From positions 3,834,501 to 3,898,500 of the forward strand of contig NZ_CP027860.1 in the NCBI RefSeq assembly GCF_003015185.1: a stretch of 64,000 bases of DNA, written 5' to 3'. Shown piece after piece: positions 9,149 through 22,007 of the stretch. This stretch comes from Ahniella affigens (GTDB taxonomy: Bacteria > Pseudomonadota > Gammaproteobacteria > Xanthomonadales > Ahniellaceae). The stretch's first letter is position 1, and every line of letters begins with the position of its first letter. Position numbers and translations under genes: made by a program. Under the pieces are notes generated by a model. The model was not told where the DNA came from. It saw only the letters and a program-made list of their open reading frames with translations, and did not search any database.

Positions 9149-9621
9149 TTATTCGTAGCGAACGCCGACGATTTCGTAACTCTTGCGACCATTCGCCGCC
9201 ATCAGTTCGACCGTATCGCCCTCGCTCTTGCCAATCAGCGCGCGCGCCAGTGGCGACGTCACCGAGATCAGGCTGCGCTTGATATCTGCTTCAAGCTCGC
9301 CAACGATCTGGTACGTCGTCTCCTCGTTCGTGTGATTGGCGAGGAGATCGACCGTGGCGCCAAACACGATGCGGGAGCCGGCCGTCAACCTGCTGACGTC
9401 GATCACTTCCGCAAACGACAGCGCAGCCTCGATTTCCATGATGCGACCTTCGCAGAAGCCCTGCTGCTCGCGGGCAGCGGCATATTCCGCATTCTCCTTC
9501 AGGTCGCCATGGGCGCGCGCTTCGGCAATCGCCTGAATGATGCGCGGGCGCTCAACCGACTTGAGGCGATCAACTTCTTCTCGGAGGCGCTCGGCGCCAG
9601 CTTTGGTCAGGGGGACTCGTT

Positions 9622-9625
<4 letters not shown>
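9149..9625 (-). CDS. greA: Transcription elongation factor GreA
   Basis: This protein is 158 residues, the family length. The N-terminal antiparallel coiled coil carries the acidic tip region, with [20 protein letters not shown] near residues 36-55; the tip Asp41 and Glu44 stimulate RNA polymerase's own cleavage of backtracked transcripts. The C-terminal FKBP-like domain ends [10 protein letters not shown]. The start overlaps the carB stop by four bases, so it is translationally coupled to carB. Confidence 0.97.
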
Positions 9626-12831
<3,206 letters not shown>

Positions 12832-12961
12832 GAGTCTCCAGGGAACCGCGTGTTGCCACGGGCTCGATTCAGTTGCAGTGGAAAGCAGGCAGCGTTTTGG
12901 GCCAGGCGGGTTCAGGGCCTGGCTCAAGGTGCGAATCCGGAATTCAGCCCGAATCCAGTCG

Positions 12962-12991
12962 CGGCGGAAGGATTTTTGGGTCCTTCCGCCG
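12962..12991. promoter_or_regulatory. Perfect 11-bp hairpin in the carB leader
   Basis: CGGCGGAAGGA and TCCTTCCGCCG form a perfect stem around the 8-base loop TTTTTGGG. It lies about 130-160 bases upstream of the carB start and 80-110 upstream of the divergent membrane-protein gene. Neither strand has a T-tract after the stem, so it does not look like a simple terminator. It could be a leader-RNA structure or a protein site; its function is unknown. Confidence 0.4.
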
Positions 12992-13070
12992 AAACGTCCT
13001 GCGCCTGAGCGGTAAGTTTACCGACAAACACGCACACCCGGAAATGACAAGAAGCGGGCTTCCGGGCAAG

Positions 13071-13775
13071 ATGTTGCCCATGACCGACCTCTTCTGGCGT
13101 TCCTCCTGGCATTTCCTGGTGCATTTCGGCACGGGCGCCGGCATCGTGCTGCTGCTTGGCATCGGTCTCGCGTGGCTGTCGCGCAGATTCGTGAGATTCG
13201 GCGACGGTTTGCCCGGCTGGGCGTTGAGCACGTCCACGGTCTGTCTGGGCTTGACCATCGTCGCCTGCAGCATGTTGACCGGCCTGCAAACCGGCGCAGT
13301 AGGCGTGTTGTCCCGGCTGATCGAGACCGAAAGCCGGGTTCTCGCCGAGCAAGGCCTCCTGCTCGCTGGCAAGCCGCTCGGGATCGACAGTACCGAACAG
13401 GCATTCGGCCTGACCGAGTTGAACCAACTTGCCGAGCGTTACGCGCCCGAAACCACGCAACAGAGCAAGGACTATCTGGCAAGCCTTGGCTGGCTGGATC
13501 AGGCCGAAGCCAAATGGCAGGACCTGCCCGAATTCCTCCGCAAACAGGCCGAAGCCGCAGCGCCGCGAACCCAATGGCGCATCAAGGACGTGGTCGACCT
13601 CGCCTACCAGACCACGGTGCTCCCGGCGACCACGGCCGCAAAGTGGCAGATCTGGTCGTTCGCCTACGGCTTGGCTGGCCTGCTGATTGCCACGATGCTC
13701 TGTATCGATTTGTTTCTGCGCTGGTTGTCCCGGCACCTGGATCGCGGCGATGGAACGCCGAGCCACACGACCTGA
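13071..13775 (+). CDS. Hypothetical membrane protein
   Basis: This protein of about 234 residues has three predicted membrane spans: near residues 13-33 (GTGAGIVLLLGIGLAWL), 45-65 and 202-222. The soluble loop of roughly 130 residues between the second and third spans is rich in Gln, Glu and Ala and probably helical. I recognise no family. Starts at 13071 (ATG TTG CCC ATG) and 13080 are about equally plausible because the Shine-Dalgarno signal is weak. It is divergent from carB and precedes the cNMP-rhodanese gene by about 107 bases. Confidence 0.65.
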   Translation: MLPMTDLFWRSSWHFLVHFGTGAGIVLLLGIGLAWLSRRFVRFGDGLPGWALSTSTVCLGLTIVACSMLTGLQTGAVGVLSRLIETESRVLAEQGLLLAGKPLGIDSTEQAFGLTELNQLAERYAPETTQQSKDYLASLGWLDQAEAKWQDLPEFLRKQAEAAAPRTQWRIKDVVDLAYQTTVLPATTAAKWQIWSFAYGLAGLLIATMLCIDLFLRWLSRHLDRGDGTPSHTT

Positions 13776-13882
13776 CTGGGTTCCGGCGCTCGACACCAGT
13801 CGAAACGCGCCAAAAGCCGAGGGCTTGTGAAGGCAGACGCAAAGGCTACACTCAGGCCCTGGATTGATTGAGGCAGCCTTCC

Positions 13883-14947
13883 ATGAACATCGACGCAGCA
13901 ACCCTGGCGAAACTCTACCCGCTGGACAAACTGCGCCCGGAAAGTCTGGATCAACTGGTTAAGGAATGCGCCATCGAGGAAGTCGGCAAGGGGGCTGTGC
14001 TGTTCCGCGCCGGCGATACCGACGAGCACACGCTTTACGTGTTGAGCGGTGTGGTCCGCGGTGATTACCCGGATGGCAAGACCAAGACGACCGATGGCAA
14101 TTCGCTGCAGGGCCGCTACGCGCTGGGCGATCTGCAGCCGCGGCGATTCACGGCCACGGTCGATTCCATGACCGCCCATATTCTGAAAGTGGACCGCCGG
14201 TATACCGAGAAGGTCATCACCTGGGACCAACTGACGCGGCAGACCACGTTCAAGCACTATGACGCCGACCCTGGCGCCAATCGTTGGGTCTTCCGCCTGC
14301 TGCACAATCGCGCGCTGCATAAGTTGCCGACCGGCGCGGTCGAGCGTCTGTTCCAGCGCTTGGAAGAAATTCCGGTCAGTCGCGGGCAGGTGATCATTCG
14401 CGAGGGCGACGAAGCCGACTACTTCTTCGTCATCAAGGAAGGCACCGCGTCGGTGTCCAAACTGACCGAAGGTGGCGACGCCATCGTCGCGTATCTGGTC
14501 CGCGGCGACACATTCGGCGAGGATGCATTGCTGACGCGCAGCGTCCGCAACGCCACGGTGGCGATGATGAGTGCCGGCAAGCTGATGCGCCTGTCCCATC
14601 GCGACTTTGCCGAAATCCTGACGCCGCCAGTGGTCGACTGGGTCAGCCCGGGCAAGGCCTCGATTCTGGCCCGCCAAGGCGCGCAGATTCTGGATGTCCG
14701 CACGATCGAGGAGTTCGAGGAGCGGGCGATCAAGGGCGCAATGAACATCCCGCTGCTCAATCTCCGAGACCGGATCGACGAACTCGACCGCAAGCGCGAA
14801 GTACTCGTCTATTGCGGCACCGGCGAGCGCAGTGCGGCCGCAGCGTTCATTCTGAGCAAAATCGGGTTCACGTCATACGCGCTGCAAGGTGGACTGAGCG
14901 CCATGATGAAACAGCTCGAAAAGGCGCCGCCCGGCAGCAAGGCTTGA
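13883..14947 (+). CDS. Cyclic-nucleotide-binding-fold and rhodanese-domain protein
   Basis: This is a 354-residue cytoplasmic protein with three modules. Residues 15-105 form a cNMP-like fold without an obvious phosphate-binding cassette. Residues 155-245 form a second cNMP domain with FGEDALLTRSVRNATV (211-226), which matches the cyclic-nucleotide phosphate-binding cassette including the key Arg222. Residues 260-345 are a rhodanese domain whose active-site loop CGTGERS (311-317) keeps the catalytic Cys311. The domain order suggests a nucleotide- or redox-gated sulfurtransferase or persulfide carrier. I took the ATG at 13883 because GAGG lies nine bases upstream; a TTG five codons earlier is less likely. 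Ligand and substrate are unknown. Confidence 0.88.
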   Translation: MNIDAATLAKLYPLDKLRPESLDQLVKECAIEEVGKGAVLFRAGDTDEHTLYVLSGVVRGDYPDGKTKTTDGNSLQGRYALGDLQPRRFTATVDSMTAHILKVDRRYTEKVITWDQLTRQTTFKHYDADPGANRWVFRLLHNRALHKLPTGAVERLFQRLEEIPVSRGQVIIREGDEADYFFVIKEGTASVSKLTEGGDAIVAYLVRGDTFGEDALLTRSVRNATVAMMSAGKLMRLSHRDFAEILTPPVVDWVSPGKASILARQGAQILDVRTIEEFEERAIKGAMNIPLLNLRDRIDELDRKREVLVYCGTGERSAAAAFILSKIGFTSYALQGGLSAMMKQLEKAPPGSKA

Positions 14948-15066
14948 CCCAGCACAAGACGCGTTGGCGGATACAGCGCCGAACCGGGGCGGTTTTGCAT
15001 CTTTGCCGAAAGCCCGCAACTCGGCAGACTGTGGCGCTTCAACCCGAGTAACCGTGCAAATCCGAC

Positions 15067-15936
15067 ATGGACAAACACCGCATCCACCTTGCCGACGGCC
15101 ATCAGTTCACGCTCCACAGCATGGTGCCGGCGTCTGCCCGCGCGCTGATCTACTGGTGCCCGGCGCTCGGCGTACCCGGCCGCAAGTATCAACGCCTTGC
15201 GGACGCGTTGAGCCAGCACGGGATCGGCCTCTTGTCACACGAATGGCGCGGCACGGACACGAGCAACGTGCGTGCGGCCCGCAGTCATGACTGGCGCTAT
15301 CAAGCGCTGTTCGCCGATATCGACGCCGGACTTCAGTATGCCCGTGAGCATTGGCCCAACGTCCCGATCTGGCTCGGTGGTCACAGCCTGGGCTCGCAAC
15401 TGGCGCTGCTGCAACTCGCACGGGATCAAACGGCAGCCGGCGCGATCATCGTCGCGGGCGGCTCGCCGTATTGGCGGACCTATCCCTGGCTCGGCCGGCC
15501 AATGCTGTTTTTGGCGGCGCTCGGGTTTCCGCTGATCGGCAAATTGATTGGTCACTATCCGGGCCAGAAGATCGGCTTTGCCGGCCGCGAAGCACGCGGT
15601 GTCATGGCGGAATGGGGCCGCTCCGCGCTGACGGGTCATTACCGTCTGCGCAACATGGATGCGGATCTGGAGTCACGCCTGAACCAGGACACGAGGCCGG
15701 TGTTGGCCGTGCATGTGGCCCAAGATCAGTATGTACCGCATGCGTCGCTCGACTATCTGGTCAACAAAGCGGGCCGCGCGAAACATCAGCGCATCAATCT
15801 CGGCACGCATGACTTTCCGAGCGGCAAGGCCGATCATTTTTCGTGGATGCGCGAGCCAGAGCCAATTGCGGTGCGTTTGGCGGCTGCAATGTTTGCCGAT
15901 GGCGTGGATGTGGCGCCGTTGCGTCAAACAGCCTGA
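15067..15936 (+). CDS. Alpha/beta-fold hydrolase
   Basis: This 289-residue protein has the nucleophile elbow GGHSLGS (104-110, Ser107), an oxyanion-side HEWRGTD (58-64), and a likely catalytic Asp/His pair in AQDQYVPHASLD and THDFPSGKADHF toward the C terminus. It lacks a signal peptide, so it is probably cytoplasmic or membrane-associated. A hydrophobic stretch near residues 148-162 is probably a lid. It belongs to the serine-hydrolase group around COG4757, where lipid or ester substrates are common, but I cannot name the substrate. Its 3' end overlaps the convergent N-formylglutamate amidohydrolase-like gene by 13 bases. Confidence 0.85.
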   Translation: MDKHRIHLADGHQFTLHSMVPASARALIYWCPALGVPGRKYQRLADALSQHGIGLLSHEWRGTDTSNVRAARSHDWRYQALFADIDAGLQYAREHWPNVPIWLGGHSLGSQLALLQLARDQTAAGAIIVAGGSPYWRTYPWLGRPMLFLAALGFPLIGKLIGHYPGQKIGFAGREARGVMAEWGRSALTGHYRLRNMDADLESRLNQDTRPVLAVHVAQDQYVPHASLDYLVNKAGRAKHQRINLGTHDFPSGKADHFSWMREPEPIAVRLAAAMFADGVDVAPLRQTA

Positions 15937-16706
15937 TGAAACTTGAGATTCAGTTCTGAACGCAGCACGTGATCAATCTCCCCTGCCCAGAACGCCGCAC
16001 CGGCCTCAGTGCGGATCAAGTCATTGCGCAGCTCGAACATGATGTGCCACAAGCCGCGCTGCACCCCATGCGTTTCGAGTGAATAGCCCATCGCCGTGCG
16101 TCCGTCGTACGGTTCGTTGTCGCCCACGATGTGGCGACGGTCGTTCAATGCGGCCAATACACGCGCGTGCCGCTCGGGGTCGCGCTGCCACAACACACCA
16201 ATCTGCCAAGGTCGCGAAAAACCTTCGAGCACTGGTGTGAAACTATGCACAGACACGATTTGCGGCTCGATGCCAAGCGCGCTGCGCTGATCGATCTCGC
16301 TTGCGATCGCCTGATGATAAGGCCGGTGATAGGCCGCAACACGACGCTCGCGTTCACGCTGATCGACCGCTTGATTGCCCGGCACGGCGATGCCATCGCT
16401 TTCGGCCAGAATCAAGCTCGGACTGCTTTCGGACCGGTTCAAATCTGCGACGAGTCGCGATACACCGCCGAGCACGGCACTGCACTGCCAGCGTTGCAAC
16501 AAGGCTTGCACAACGAGCCGCACACCCGGATCGAATGCAATGTGATCAGACAACGCATCGGCGCCAAGACCGAGGTCGCGAAGCTCTGGCGGCACCGCGT
16601 TCGACGCATGCTCGGCAATGATCAGCACATGCCGATTGGTGCCCGCAATCAGGTGATACGGGGCTTGATAGCGATCAAGCCCCGTCTCTGGATCAATGGC
16701 GATCAT
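15924..16706 (-). CDS. N-formylglutamate amidohydrolase family protein
   Basis: This is a 260-residue FGase-family (PF05013) protein. Diagnostic features are IIAEHASNAVP near residue 27, SDHIAFDPG, SRLVADLNRS near 82 and YHRPYHQAI near 122. HSF in VSVHSFTP and a late DNEPYDGR supply further zinc-ligand and active-site positions. The founding enzyme hydrolyses N-formyl-L-glutamate in histidine degradation. No hut gene is nearby, so the true substrate may be another N-acylated amino acid. It starts 25 bases after the gcvP stop on the same strand, so the two may be co-transcribed from the riboswitch-controlled promoter. An alternative start lies three codons upstream. Confidence 0.85.
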   Translation of the reverse strand: MIAIDPETGLDRYQAPYHLIAGTNRHVLIIAEHASNAVPPELRDLGLGADALSDHIAFDPGVRLVVQALLQRWQCSAVLGGVSRLVADLNRSESSPSLILAESDGIAVPGNQAVDQRERERRVAAYHRPYHQAIASEIDQRSALGIEPQIVSVHSFTPVLEGFSRPWQIGVLWQRDPERHARVLAALNDRRHIVGDNEPYDGRTAMGYSLETHGVQRGLWHIMFELRNDLIRTEAGAAFWAGEIDHVLRSELNLKFHQAV

Positions 16707-16730
16707 TGATGGCACGCGCGGCGGTGAGAC

Positions 16731-19604
16731 TCAGGCGGCGTCTTGACGATACTCGTCGGGCGTCGGGCACAGGCAAATCAGATTGCGATCGCCGTAGACG
16801 TTGTCGACACGACCGACCGGCGACCAATACTTGTCGAGCCGATCCACGCCAGCCGGATAGCAGGCCTCTTCGCGGCTGTACGGACGCGTCCATTCCGCAT
16901 CGATTAGATCGTGCACCGTATGCGGCGAATTGCGCAGCATCGACGTTTCGATTGGATACTTGCCCGCTTCGACGGCGGCGATCTCGGCGCGAATATGGAC
17001 CATCGCATCGCAGAAGCGGTCGATCTCATATTTCGACTCCGATTCGGTCGGCTCGATCATCAACGTGCCGGGCACCGGGAAGCTCATGGTCGGCGCGTGG
17101 AAACCGTAGTCGATCAAACGCTTCGCGATGTCGTCCACCGTCACGCCGCACGCATCTTTCAGCGGACGCGGATCGACGATGCACTCATGCGCGACGCGAC
17201 CGTTGTGGTTCTTGTAGAGCACCGGGAAGTGCGGATCGAGGCGCTTTGCGATGTAGTTCGCGTTGAGGATCGCCACCTTCGTCGCTTCGGTCAGACCCTC
17301 GGCACCCATCATCAGAATGTAGGCATACGAGATCGGCAAGATCGACGACGAACCATACGGCGCCGCCGACACGGGGCCGACTGGCGACTTGCCGCCGTCG
17401 AGCTCCGGATGCCCTGGCAGGAACGGCGCGAGGTGCGCGCGCACACCAATTGGACCCATACCCGGGCCGCCGCCGCCGTGCGGAATGCAAAACGTCTTGT
17501 GCAGATTCAAGTGCGACACGTCGGCGCCGAACTCACCCGGACGCGACAGACCGACCTGCGCATTCATGTTGGCACCGTCCAGATACACCTGACCGCCATG
17601 CTGGTGCACCAGGTCGCAGATTTCGCGAATCTGCTCCTCGAACACACCATGCGTGGACGGATACGTGATCATCAACGCTGCCAGATTCGCGCTGTGCTGT
17701 TCTGCCTTCGCGCGGAGATCACCGAGATCGACGTTGCCTTCGCTGTCGCAATTGACGACCACGACGTCCATGCCCACCATCTGCGCCGACGCGGGATTCG
17801 TCCCGTGCGCGCTGGAGGGAATCAGACAGACGCTACGATGGGTGTCACCGCGGCTCAAGTGATACGCGCGGATCGCCAGCAAGCCCGCATATTCGCCCTG
17901 CGCACCGGAGTTGGGCTGCAGGCTGACGGCATCGTAGCCCGTGATCTCGCACAACCACGCCTTCAGGTCTTCAAACATTTCCAAATAGCCGTGCGCCTGC
18001 TCGGCCGGCGCGAACGGATGCAGGCCACCAAACTCGGGCCACGTCACCGGAATCATTTCGGCCGTCGCATTCAACTTCATCGTGCACGAGCCGAGCGGGA
18101 TCATTGCGCGATCAAGCGCCAGATCGCGATCGGCGAGCTTTCGCATGTAGCGCAGCAGCTCGGTTTCCGAGCGATAGCGGCTGAACACCGGGTGCTTCAG
18201 GCACGAGCCAGCACGGCGCAGGTTTGCGGGCAAATGAGAACCCGCCTGCTCGTTGATATCGGCATAGCGGAACTCGCCGCCAAACGCGCGCCAGACCAGC
18301 TCCACCACGGCGTCAGTCGTTGTTTCATCGAGGCTGATGCCAAGCAGACCATCCGGCAGGATGCGCAGGTTGATGCGACCCGCGAGCGCGTGCTCGATGA
18401 CGGCCCGTTGCTGCGCACCGGCACGCACGGTGATCGTGTCGAAGAAGTGCTCGTGCGCCAGCTCGAAGCCAAGCTTCTGCAGACCTTGCGCCAGCGTCGC
18501 CGTGCGTACATGCACATCGTGCGCGATCGCACTCAGGCCTTCTGGACCGTGATACAGCGCGTACATGGAGGCGATCACTGCAAGCAACACTTGTGCGGTG
18601 CAGATATTCGATGTCGCCTTCTCGCGGCGGATGTGCTGTTCGCGCGTTTGCAGACTGAGGCGCGAGGCCGGACGGCCACGCGAATCAACGGAGACACCAA
18701 TGATCCGCCCCGGAATCGAGCGCTTGAACGCATCGCGCACCGCCATATAGGCCGCATGCGGACCACCGTAACCCATCGGTACGCCAAAGCGCTGCGTCGA
18801 ACCGATGGCCATGTCGGCACCCAGCTCGCCCGGCGGCGTCAGCACGGTCAGGGCAAGCGGATCGGCAGCCATGATCGCAATCGCGCCGGCCGCTTTGATC
18901 TTGGCGATCAGTTCGCGATCATCGCGGATACCACCTTGCGTGCCCGGATATTGCAACAACACGCCAAACACCTTGCTTGGATCCAGGTCCTTGTTTGGAT
19001 CGCCGACAATGACATCCCAATTCAACGGTTCGGCGCGCACGCGCACCACGGCGATGGTTTGCGGATGGCAGGCAGCATCCACGAAAAATGCTTTGACCTT
19101 GGACTTCGACACCCGCTCGGCGACGGCCATCGCCTCGGCCGCGGCCGTGCCTTCATCGAGCAGCGACGCGTTGGCGACATCCAATGCCGTCAGTTCGCAG
19201 ACCATCGTCTGGAAGTTCAGCAGCGCTTCGAGGCGGCCCTGGCTGATTTCCGGTTGGTACGGCGTGTACGCCGTGTACCATGCCGGGTTCTCAAGAATGT
19301 TGCGCTGAATGACGAGCGGCAGATGGGTGCCGTAATAACCCTGGCCAATCAGCGAGGTGAACACTTGGTTGCGGTTGGCCAACTCGCGCATACGGCCGAG
19401 CGCTTCTACTTCGCTCAAGGGACGGCCGATGCGCATCATCTGATGCAACCGGATGGACTCCGGCACGGTCTCGTCGATCAACTGGTCGAGCGAGTCAACG
19501 CCGATGGTGTCGAGCATGGCGCGCACTTCGTGCGGGGCCGGGCCAATGTGGCGGGCCGCAAAATCGCGGGCAATATGGGGCGTGGGCAGTTGCGTCGGGC
19601 TCAT
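16731..19604 (-). CDS. gcvP: Glycine dehydrogenase (decarboxylating), P protein
   Basis: This 957-residue protein is the fused alpha/beta form of the glycine cleavage P protein. It decarboxylates glycine with PLP and passes the aminomethyl group to lipoylated GcvH. The PLP-binding Lys703 lies in [19 protein letters not shown], and the N-terminal half opens with F-A-A-R-H-I-G-P. gcvT and gcvH are not in the window. A tandem glycine riboswitch occupies the 5' leader, a direct sign of glycine-responsive expression. Confidence 0.98.
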   Translation of the reverse strand: MSPTQLPTPHIARDFAARHIGPAPHEVRAMLDTIGVDSLDQLIDETVPESIRLHQMMRIGRPLSEVEALGRMRELANRNQVFTSLIGQGYYGTHLPLVIQRNILENPAWYTAYTPYQPEISQGRLEALLNFQTMVCELTALDVANASLLDEGTAAAEAMAVAERVSKSKVKAFFVDAACHPQTIAVVRVRAEPLNWDVIVGDPNKDLDPSKVFGVLLQYPGTQGGIRDDRELIAKIKAAGAIAIMAADPLALTVLTPPGELGADMAIGSTQRFGVPMGYGGPHAAYMAVRDAFKRSIPGRIIGVSVDSRGRPASRLSLQTREQHIRREKATSNICTAQVLLAVIASMYALYHGPEGLSAIAHDVHVRTATLAQGLQKLGFELAHEHFFDTITVRAGAQQRAVIEHALAGRINLRILPDGLLGISLDETTTDAVVELVWRAFGGEFRYADINEQAGSHLPANLRRAGSCLKHPVFSRYRSETELLRYMRKLADRDLALDRAMIPLGSCTMKLNATAEMIPVTWPEFGGLHPFAPAEQAHGYLEMFEDLKAWLCEITGYDAVSLQPNSGAQGEYAGLLAIRAYHLSRGDTHRSVCLIPSSAHGTNPASAQMVGMDVVVVNCDSEGNVDLGDLRAKAEQHSANLAALMITYPSTHGVFEEQIREICDLVHQHGGQVYLDGANMNAQVGLSRPGEFGADVSHLNLHKTFCIPHGGGGPGMGPIGVRAHLAPFLPGHPELDGGKSPVGPVSAAPYGSSSILPISYAYILMMGAEGLTEATKVAILNANYIAKRLDPHFPVLYKNHNGRVAHECIVDPRPLKDACGVTVDDIAKRLIDYGFHAPTMSFPVPGTLMIEPTESESKYEIDRFCDAMVHIRAEIAAVEAGKYPIETSMLRNSPHTVHDLIDAEWTRPYSREEACYPAGVDRLDKYWSPVGRVDNVYGDRNLICLCPTPDEYRQDAA

Positions 19605-19654
19605 GGCATTGGCATCGAGACAGGGAAAAGGTGCCCAGCAATGAATACTGGGTC

Positions 19655-19838
19655 GAACCCCATCTGTCGCTTGCGCCTGAGAGCGTTATCCCGTCGGCGG
19701 AGCCGGAGGCCGGCTCACTTTCCAGATGTGTTCCCTGTGCACGCACAGGAGCCGTACGGTCCTTTGGCCTGAGAGATTCCGGGGCGGTTGCTCCTTCGGC
19801 GCGCGCACCAGATTCTGGCACGCGACTCTCCCGCACAG
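19655..19838 (-). promoter_or_regulatory. Tandem glycine riboswitch upstream of gcvP
   Basis: Read on the minus strand, the leader contains two glycine aptamers in series. The first opens GCGGGAGAG, continues with GCGCCGAAGGAGCAA and ends with CTCTCAGGCCAAAGGACCG. The second has CTGGAAAGTG, GCCGACGGGATAACG, CTCTCAGGCGCAAG and GACAGATGGGG. These are the conserved core blocks of gcvT-type aptamers. Downstream, GGGTTCGACCC and the 7-bp stem CCCAGTA/TGCTGGG share the same CCC, so they cannot form together; this is a plausible expression platform. The short TTTT after the second stem could give termination, or the switch could act on translation. Such switches normally turn gcv genes on when glycine is high. 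Confidence 0.93.
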
Positions 19839-19986
19839 CATCGATATGGTACTGCCCCCGTTTCCGAACCCGCAATCCACGGTTCGTCAACGGATGCCAC
19901 GCGAATCACCAGGCCGACCGCTGCCCGACAAAAGTCATCAGACGGATCCGCCAACCGTCACCAGTCGGCGAATCTGTCGATGCGAC

Positions 19987-20871
19987 TCAGTCGGCGGAAC
20001 CCGCATCAACCGGGACCGCATCAACCGACCCGGCCGCAACTGCCGACGCCTCTGCAGCAATCGGTTCGACCGCCGCTTCGATGGCCGGCGTCAGCGGTGC
20101 AGCCGCTGGCAACGCCGCCGCATCGGGCATCTCGGGACCGGTGTCGGTTTCGCCCGGGGCCAGCAGCAACGCCACCATGTCGGCGGCAAACGTCTGAACG
20201 TCTTCGGCCAAAGCCCGGTTGACAATCAGATAACGCGCTTCCAATTGGACGATGGCCAAATCGCCCTGATTGATTTGCTGCAGTTGCGCGTCGTCGACGT
20301 AGACGCGCCGAATCTTGCCGCGATGCTCAAAATGCCGCGGCAGCTCAGCCTGCTCGGGCGGCAGGTTGAGCGCTTTGCCGTCCAAGAGACGCTGCAATCG
20401 TTCTTTGCGCTCTTTCTTTTGCCGCGCCTTTTCCTCGGCCGCCTTTTTCAGCGCCTCAGCCTCGGCCCGCTCAGCTTGCGCGCGCAAGGCATACGCCTTT
20501 GCCAAGTCCATTTCCTCGCGGCTGCGGGGCGCCTGCGGCTTGCCAGCATGCGCCTGCGATCGGCCAGGGTGCCCATGTTGGGTTTGCGGGCGCGGCTGCT
20601 GTGGACCACCCTGGTTCGGCTTGCCGCCGTGCGGCTTGCCATCATGGGGTCGACCACCATGGGGCCTGCCGCCCGGATTTTGGCCAGCGCCAGGCTTGTG
20701 ACCCGGTCCGCCATGACGGTTGGGCGCCCCGCCTTTACCGGCGGGGTTGGCCTGACCATGCGGCGGACGGCCCTGGCCCTGTGGCCTTGGTCCGCTATTT
20801 GGCTTCGGCTCCGGTTTCGGCGCGGGTTTCAGCCCCAATTTCAACAACTGGTCACGAATCGAATCGGACAT
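19987..20871 (-). CDS. DUF2058 family protein with a Gly/His/Pro/Lys-rich insert
   Basis: This is a 294-residue protein. The N-terminal MSDSIRDQLLKLGLK and the C-terminal core, with KIRRVYVDDAQLQQINQGDL near residue 185, are those of the DUF2058 (YaiL) family of nucleic-acid-associated proteins. Unlike the short E. coli member, residues 17-113 are low-complexity, built on repeats such as GGRPHGGRPHDGKPHGGKP. A charged helix, probably coiled coil, spans about 117-165. The last 50 residues are Ala/Pro-rich and acidic. The insert is strongly basic and resembles disordered RNA- or metal-binding tails; that role is inference. Confidence 0.8.
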   Translation of the reverse strand: MSDSIRDQLLKLGLKPAPKPEPKPNSGPRPQGQGRPPHGQANPAGKGGAPNRHGGPGHKPGAGQNPGGRPHGGRPHDGKPHGGKPNQGGPQQPRPQTQHGHPGRSQAHAGKPQAPRSREEMDLAKAYALRAQAERAEAEALKKAAEEKARQKKERKERLQRLLDGKALNLPPEQAELPRHFEHRGKIRRVYVDDAQLQQINQGDLAIVQLEARYLIVNRALAEDVQTFAADMVALLLAPGETDTGPEMPDAAALPAAAPLTPAIEAAVEPIAAEASAVAAGSVDAVPVDAGSAD

Positions 20872-21099
20872 GACAGGTTTGCGGGTTCAGAATCGAGCTG
20901 GCAAGCATACCCCGAACCGGGGCTTCGAACCCAGTTCGGGCCGGAATTGACGCACGAATCGATGGGCGCCCACGCCATACGGGATCATCCGCCACGGCGC
21001 TTCCGCACAAACGCGGCGACGCAAGTGATTGATTCGTTTCGGGCAAGCCGACCTGTCAGCCGAGTTAGCGTGGCGCTAAACAGCGCGCGCGACTGGCGG

Positions 21100-21339
21100 T
21101 CAGTAGTGCGGCGGTGGCGCTTCGTCGCGGACATCATGCCCTAGAGCCACGCGCAGCATCGCCACTTCGCGGCGAAGGCTCTGAAGCTCCGACTCCAGGT
21201 CAACCATTTTGCGCGCCCCCAATGCCACGCCCGGGCTGATGCTTCCCAAGACGTCGTCTTGAAAGGCGAACCGACTCTCCAGGTCATCCAGACGGCGAGC
21301 CAGTTCAGCAACTTGATCAGACAGGGCAGCAATGGTCAT
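21100..21339 (-). CDS. slyX: SlyX family protein
   Basis: This is a 79-residue coiled-coil protein. It has heptad-rich LSDQVAELARRLDDLESRFA near its start and the family's signature C terminus PPPHY. The biochemical function of SlyX is not established. The chosen ATG at 21339 overlaps the stop of the upstream membrane-protein gene by four bases. That coupling places slyX at the end of the exopolysaccharide export operon, a less usual setting than its common slyD neighbourhood. Confidence 0.9.
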   Translation of the reverse strand: MTIAALSDQVAELARRLDDLESRFAFQDDVLGSISPGVALGARKMVDLESELQSLRREVAMLRVALGHDVRDEAPPPHY

Positions 21340-22007
21340 AAGCGATTGGCAGGTTGGCACAGGGGATCGTCGGCCAAGGCAGCGCCCGGCGGACACAGCA
21401 TATCGCGGGCACCAAAGCGCGTCCCGAGTTCGATCAGCTTCGGTCGATCGCGGCGAACCAACGCTTGCAGGATCGGCTCAGCGGGCGTTGGCGTTGCGCG
21501 ACCCGCATCGCGGTAGACAAACACGGCTTCGGCGAGCGTCTGCAGCACGCGCTTCTCATTCGGACCGTAGCGCCATGCGGCGCGCCAACTGGCGTCGCTA
21601 TTGGCATCCAGATCACCAAGCTGCAGCTGCACACCAAGGCGTGCCGCATACGCATAGGGCCAGCGCGGCCGCAATAGGATCGCCTGCTCGGTCCAATGCA
21701 ACGCCTGCTTCAAGTGCGCGCGCTTGGCAGGCAATTCGGTTTCATTGGCGCTGAACAGGACTTCGGCCCGGGCCAACAAATCGGCGGACTCCGCATCAAA
21801 TCGAAATTGCGACGCGAGCACCGGTGCCTGTTGTGCCAACCAGGCGCGCTGCGGCGCCTGGCAGCCGGCAGCGCCAATCTCACAACGAAGCAGGTGCTGC
21901 TTGAAGACGCGGAGTTGCCGGGCTTGCCAGCCAACCGCAGCAAAACTAAGCAACAAGCCCAATGCCGGCAAGAACCACACCATGCGGAACAGCTGGCTAC
22001 GCCTCAT
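21336..22007 (-). CDS. Membrane-anchored hypothetical protein of the EPS operon
   Basis: This is a 223-residue protein. A single N-terminal membrane span (about residues 9-27, FLPALGLLLSFAAVGW) is followed by a mainly helical soluble part. Segments such as HWTEQAILLRPRWPYAYAAR look like TPR-type helices. A pair of cysteines (CEIGAAGC) sits near residue 42. The start at 22007 is supported by a 4-bp overlap with the upstream CpsB-like gene. Proteins of this size and topology occur in exopolysaccharide operons (VpsP-like), but I cannot assign it firmly. Confidence 0.68.
   Translation of the reverse strand: MRRSQLFRMVWFLPALGLLLSFAAVGWQARQLRVFKQHLLRCEIGAAGCQAPQRAWLAQQAPVLASQFRFDAESADLLARAEVLFSANETELPAKRAHLKQALHWTEQAILLRPRWPYAYAARLGVQLQLGDLDANSDASWRAAWRYGPNEKRVLQTLAEAVFVYRDAGRATPTPAEPILQALVRRDRPKLIELGTRFGARDMLCPPGAALADDPLCQPANRL

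Noticed and set aside
16911-19772. A 953-codon open frame on the plus strand across gcvP
   Set aside because: It lies antisense to a full-length, motif-complete gcvP and crosses the riboswitch. Long antisense frames arise from GC-rich third positions; the product is His/Arg-rich and resembles nothing.
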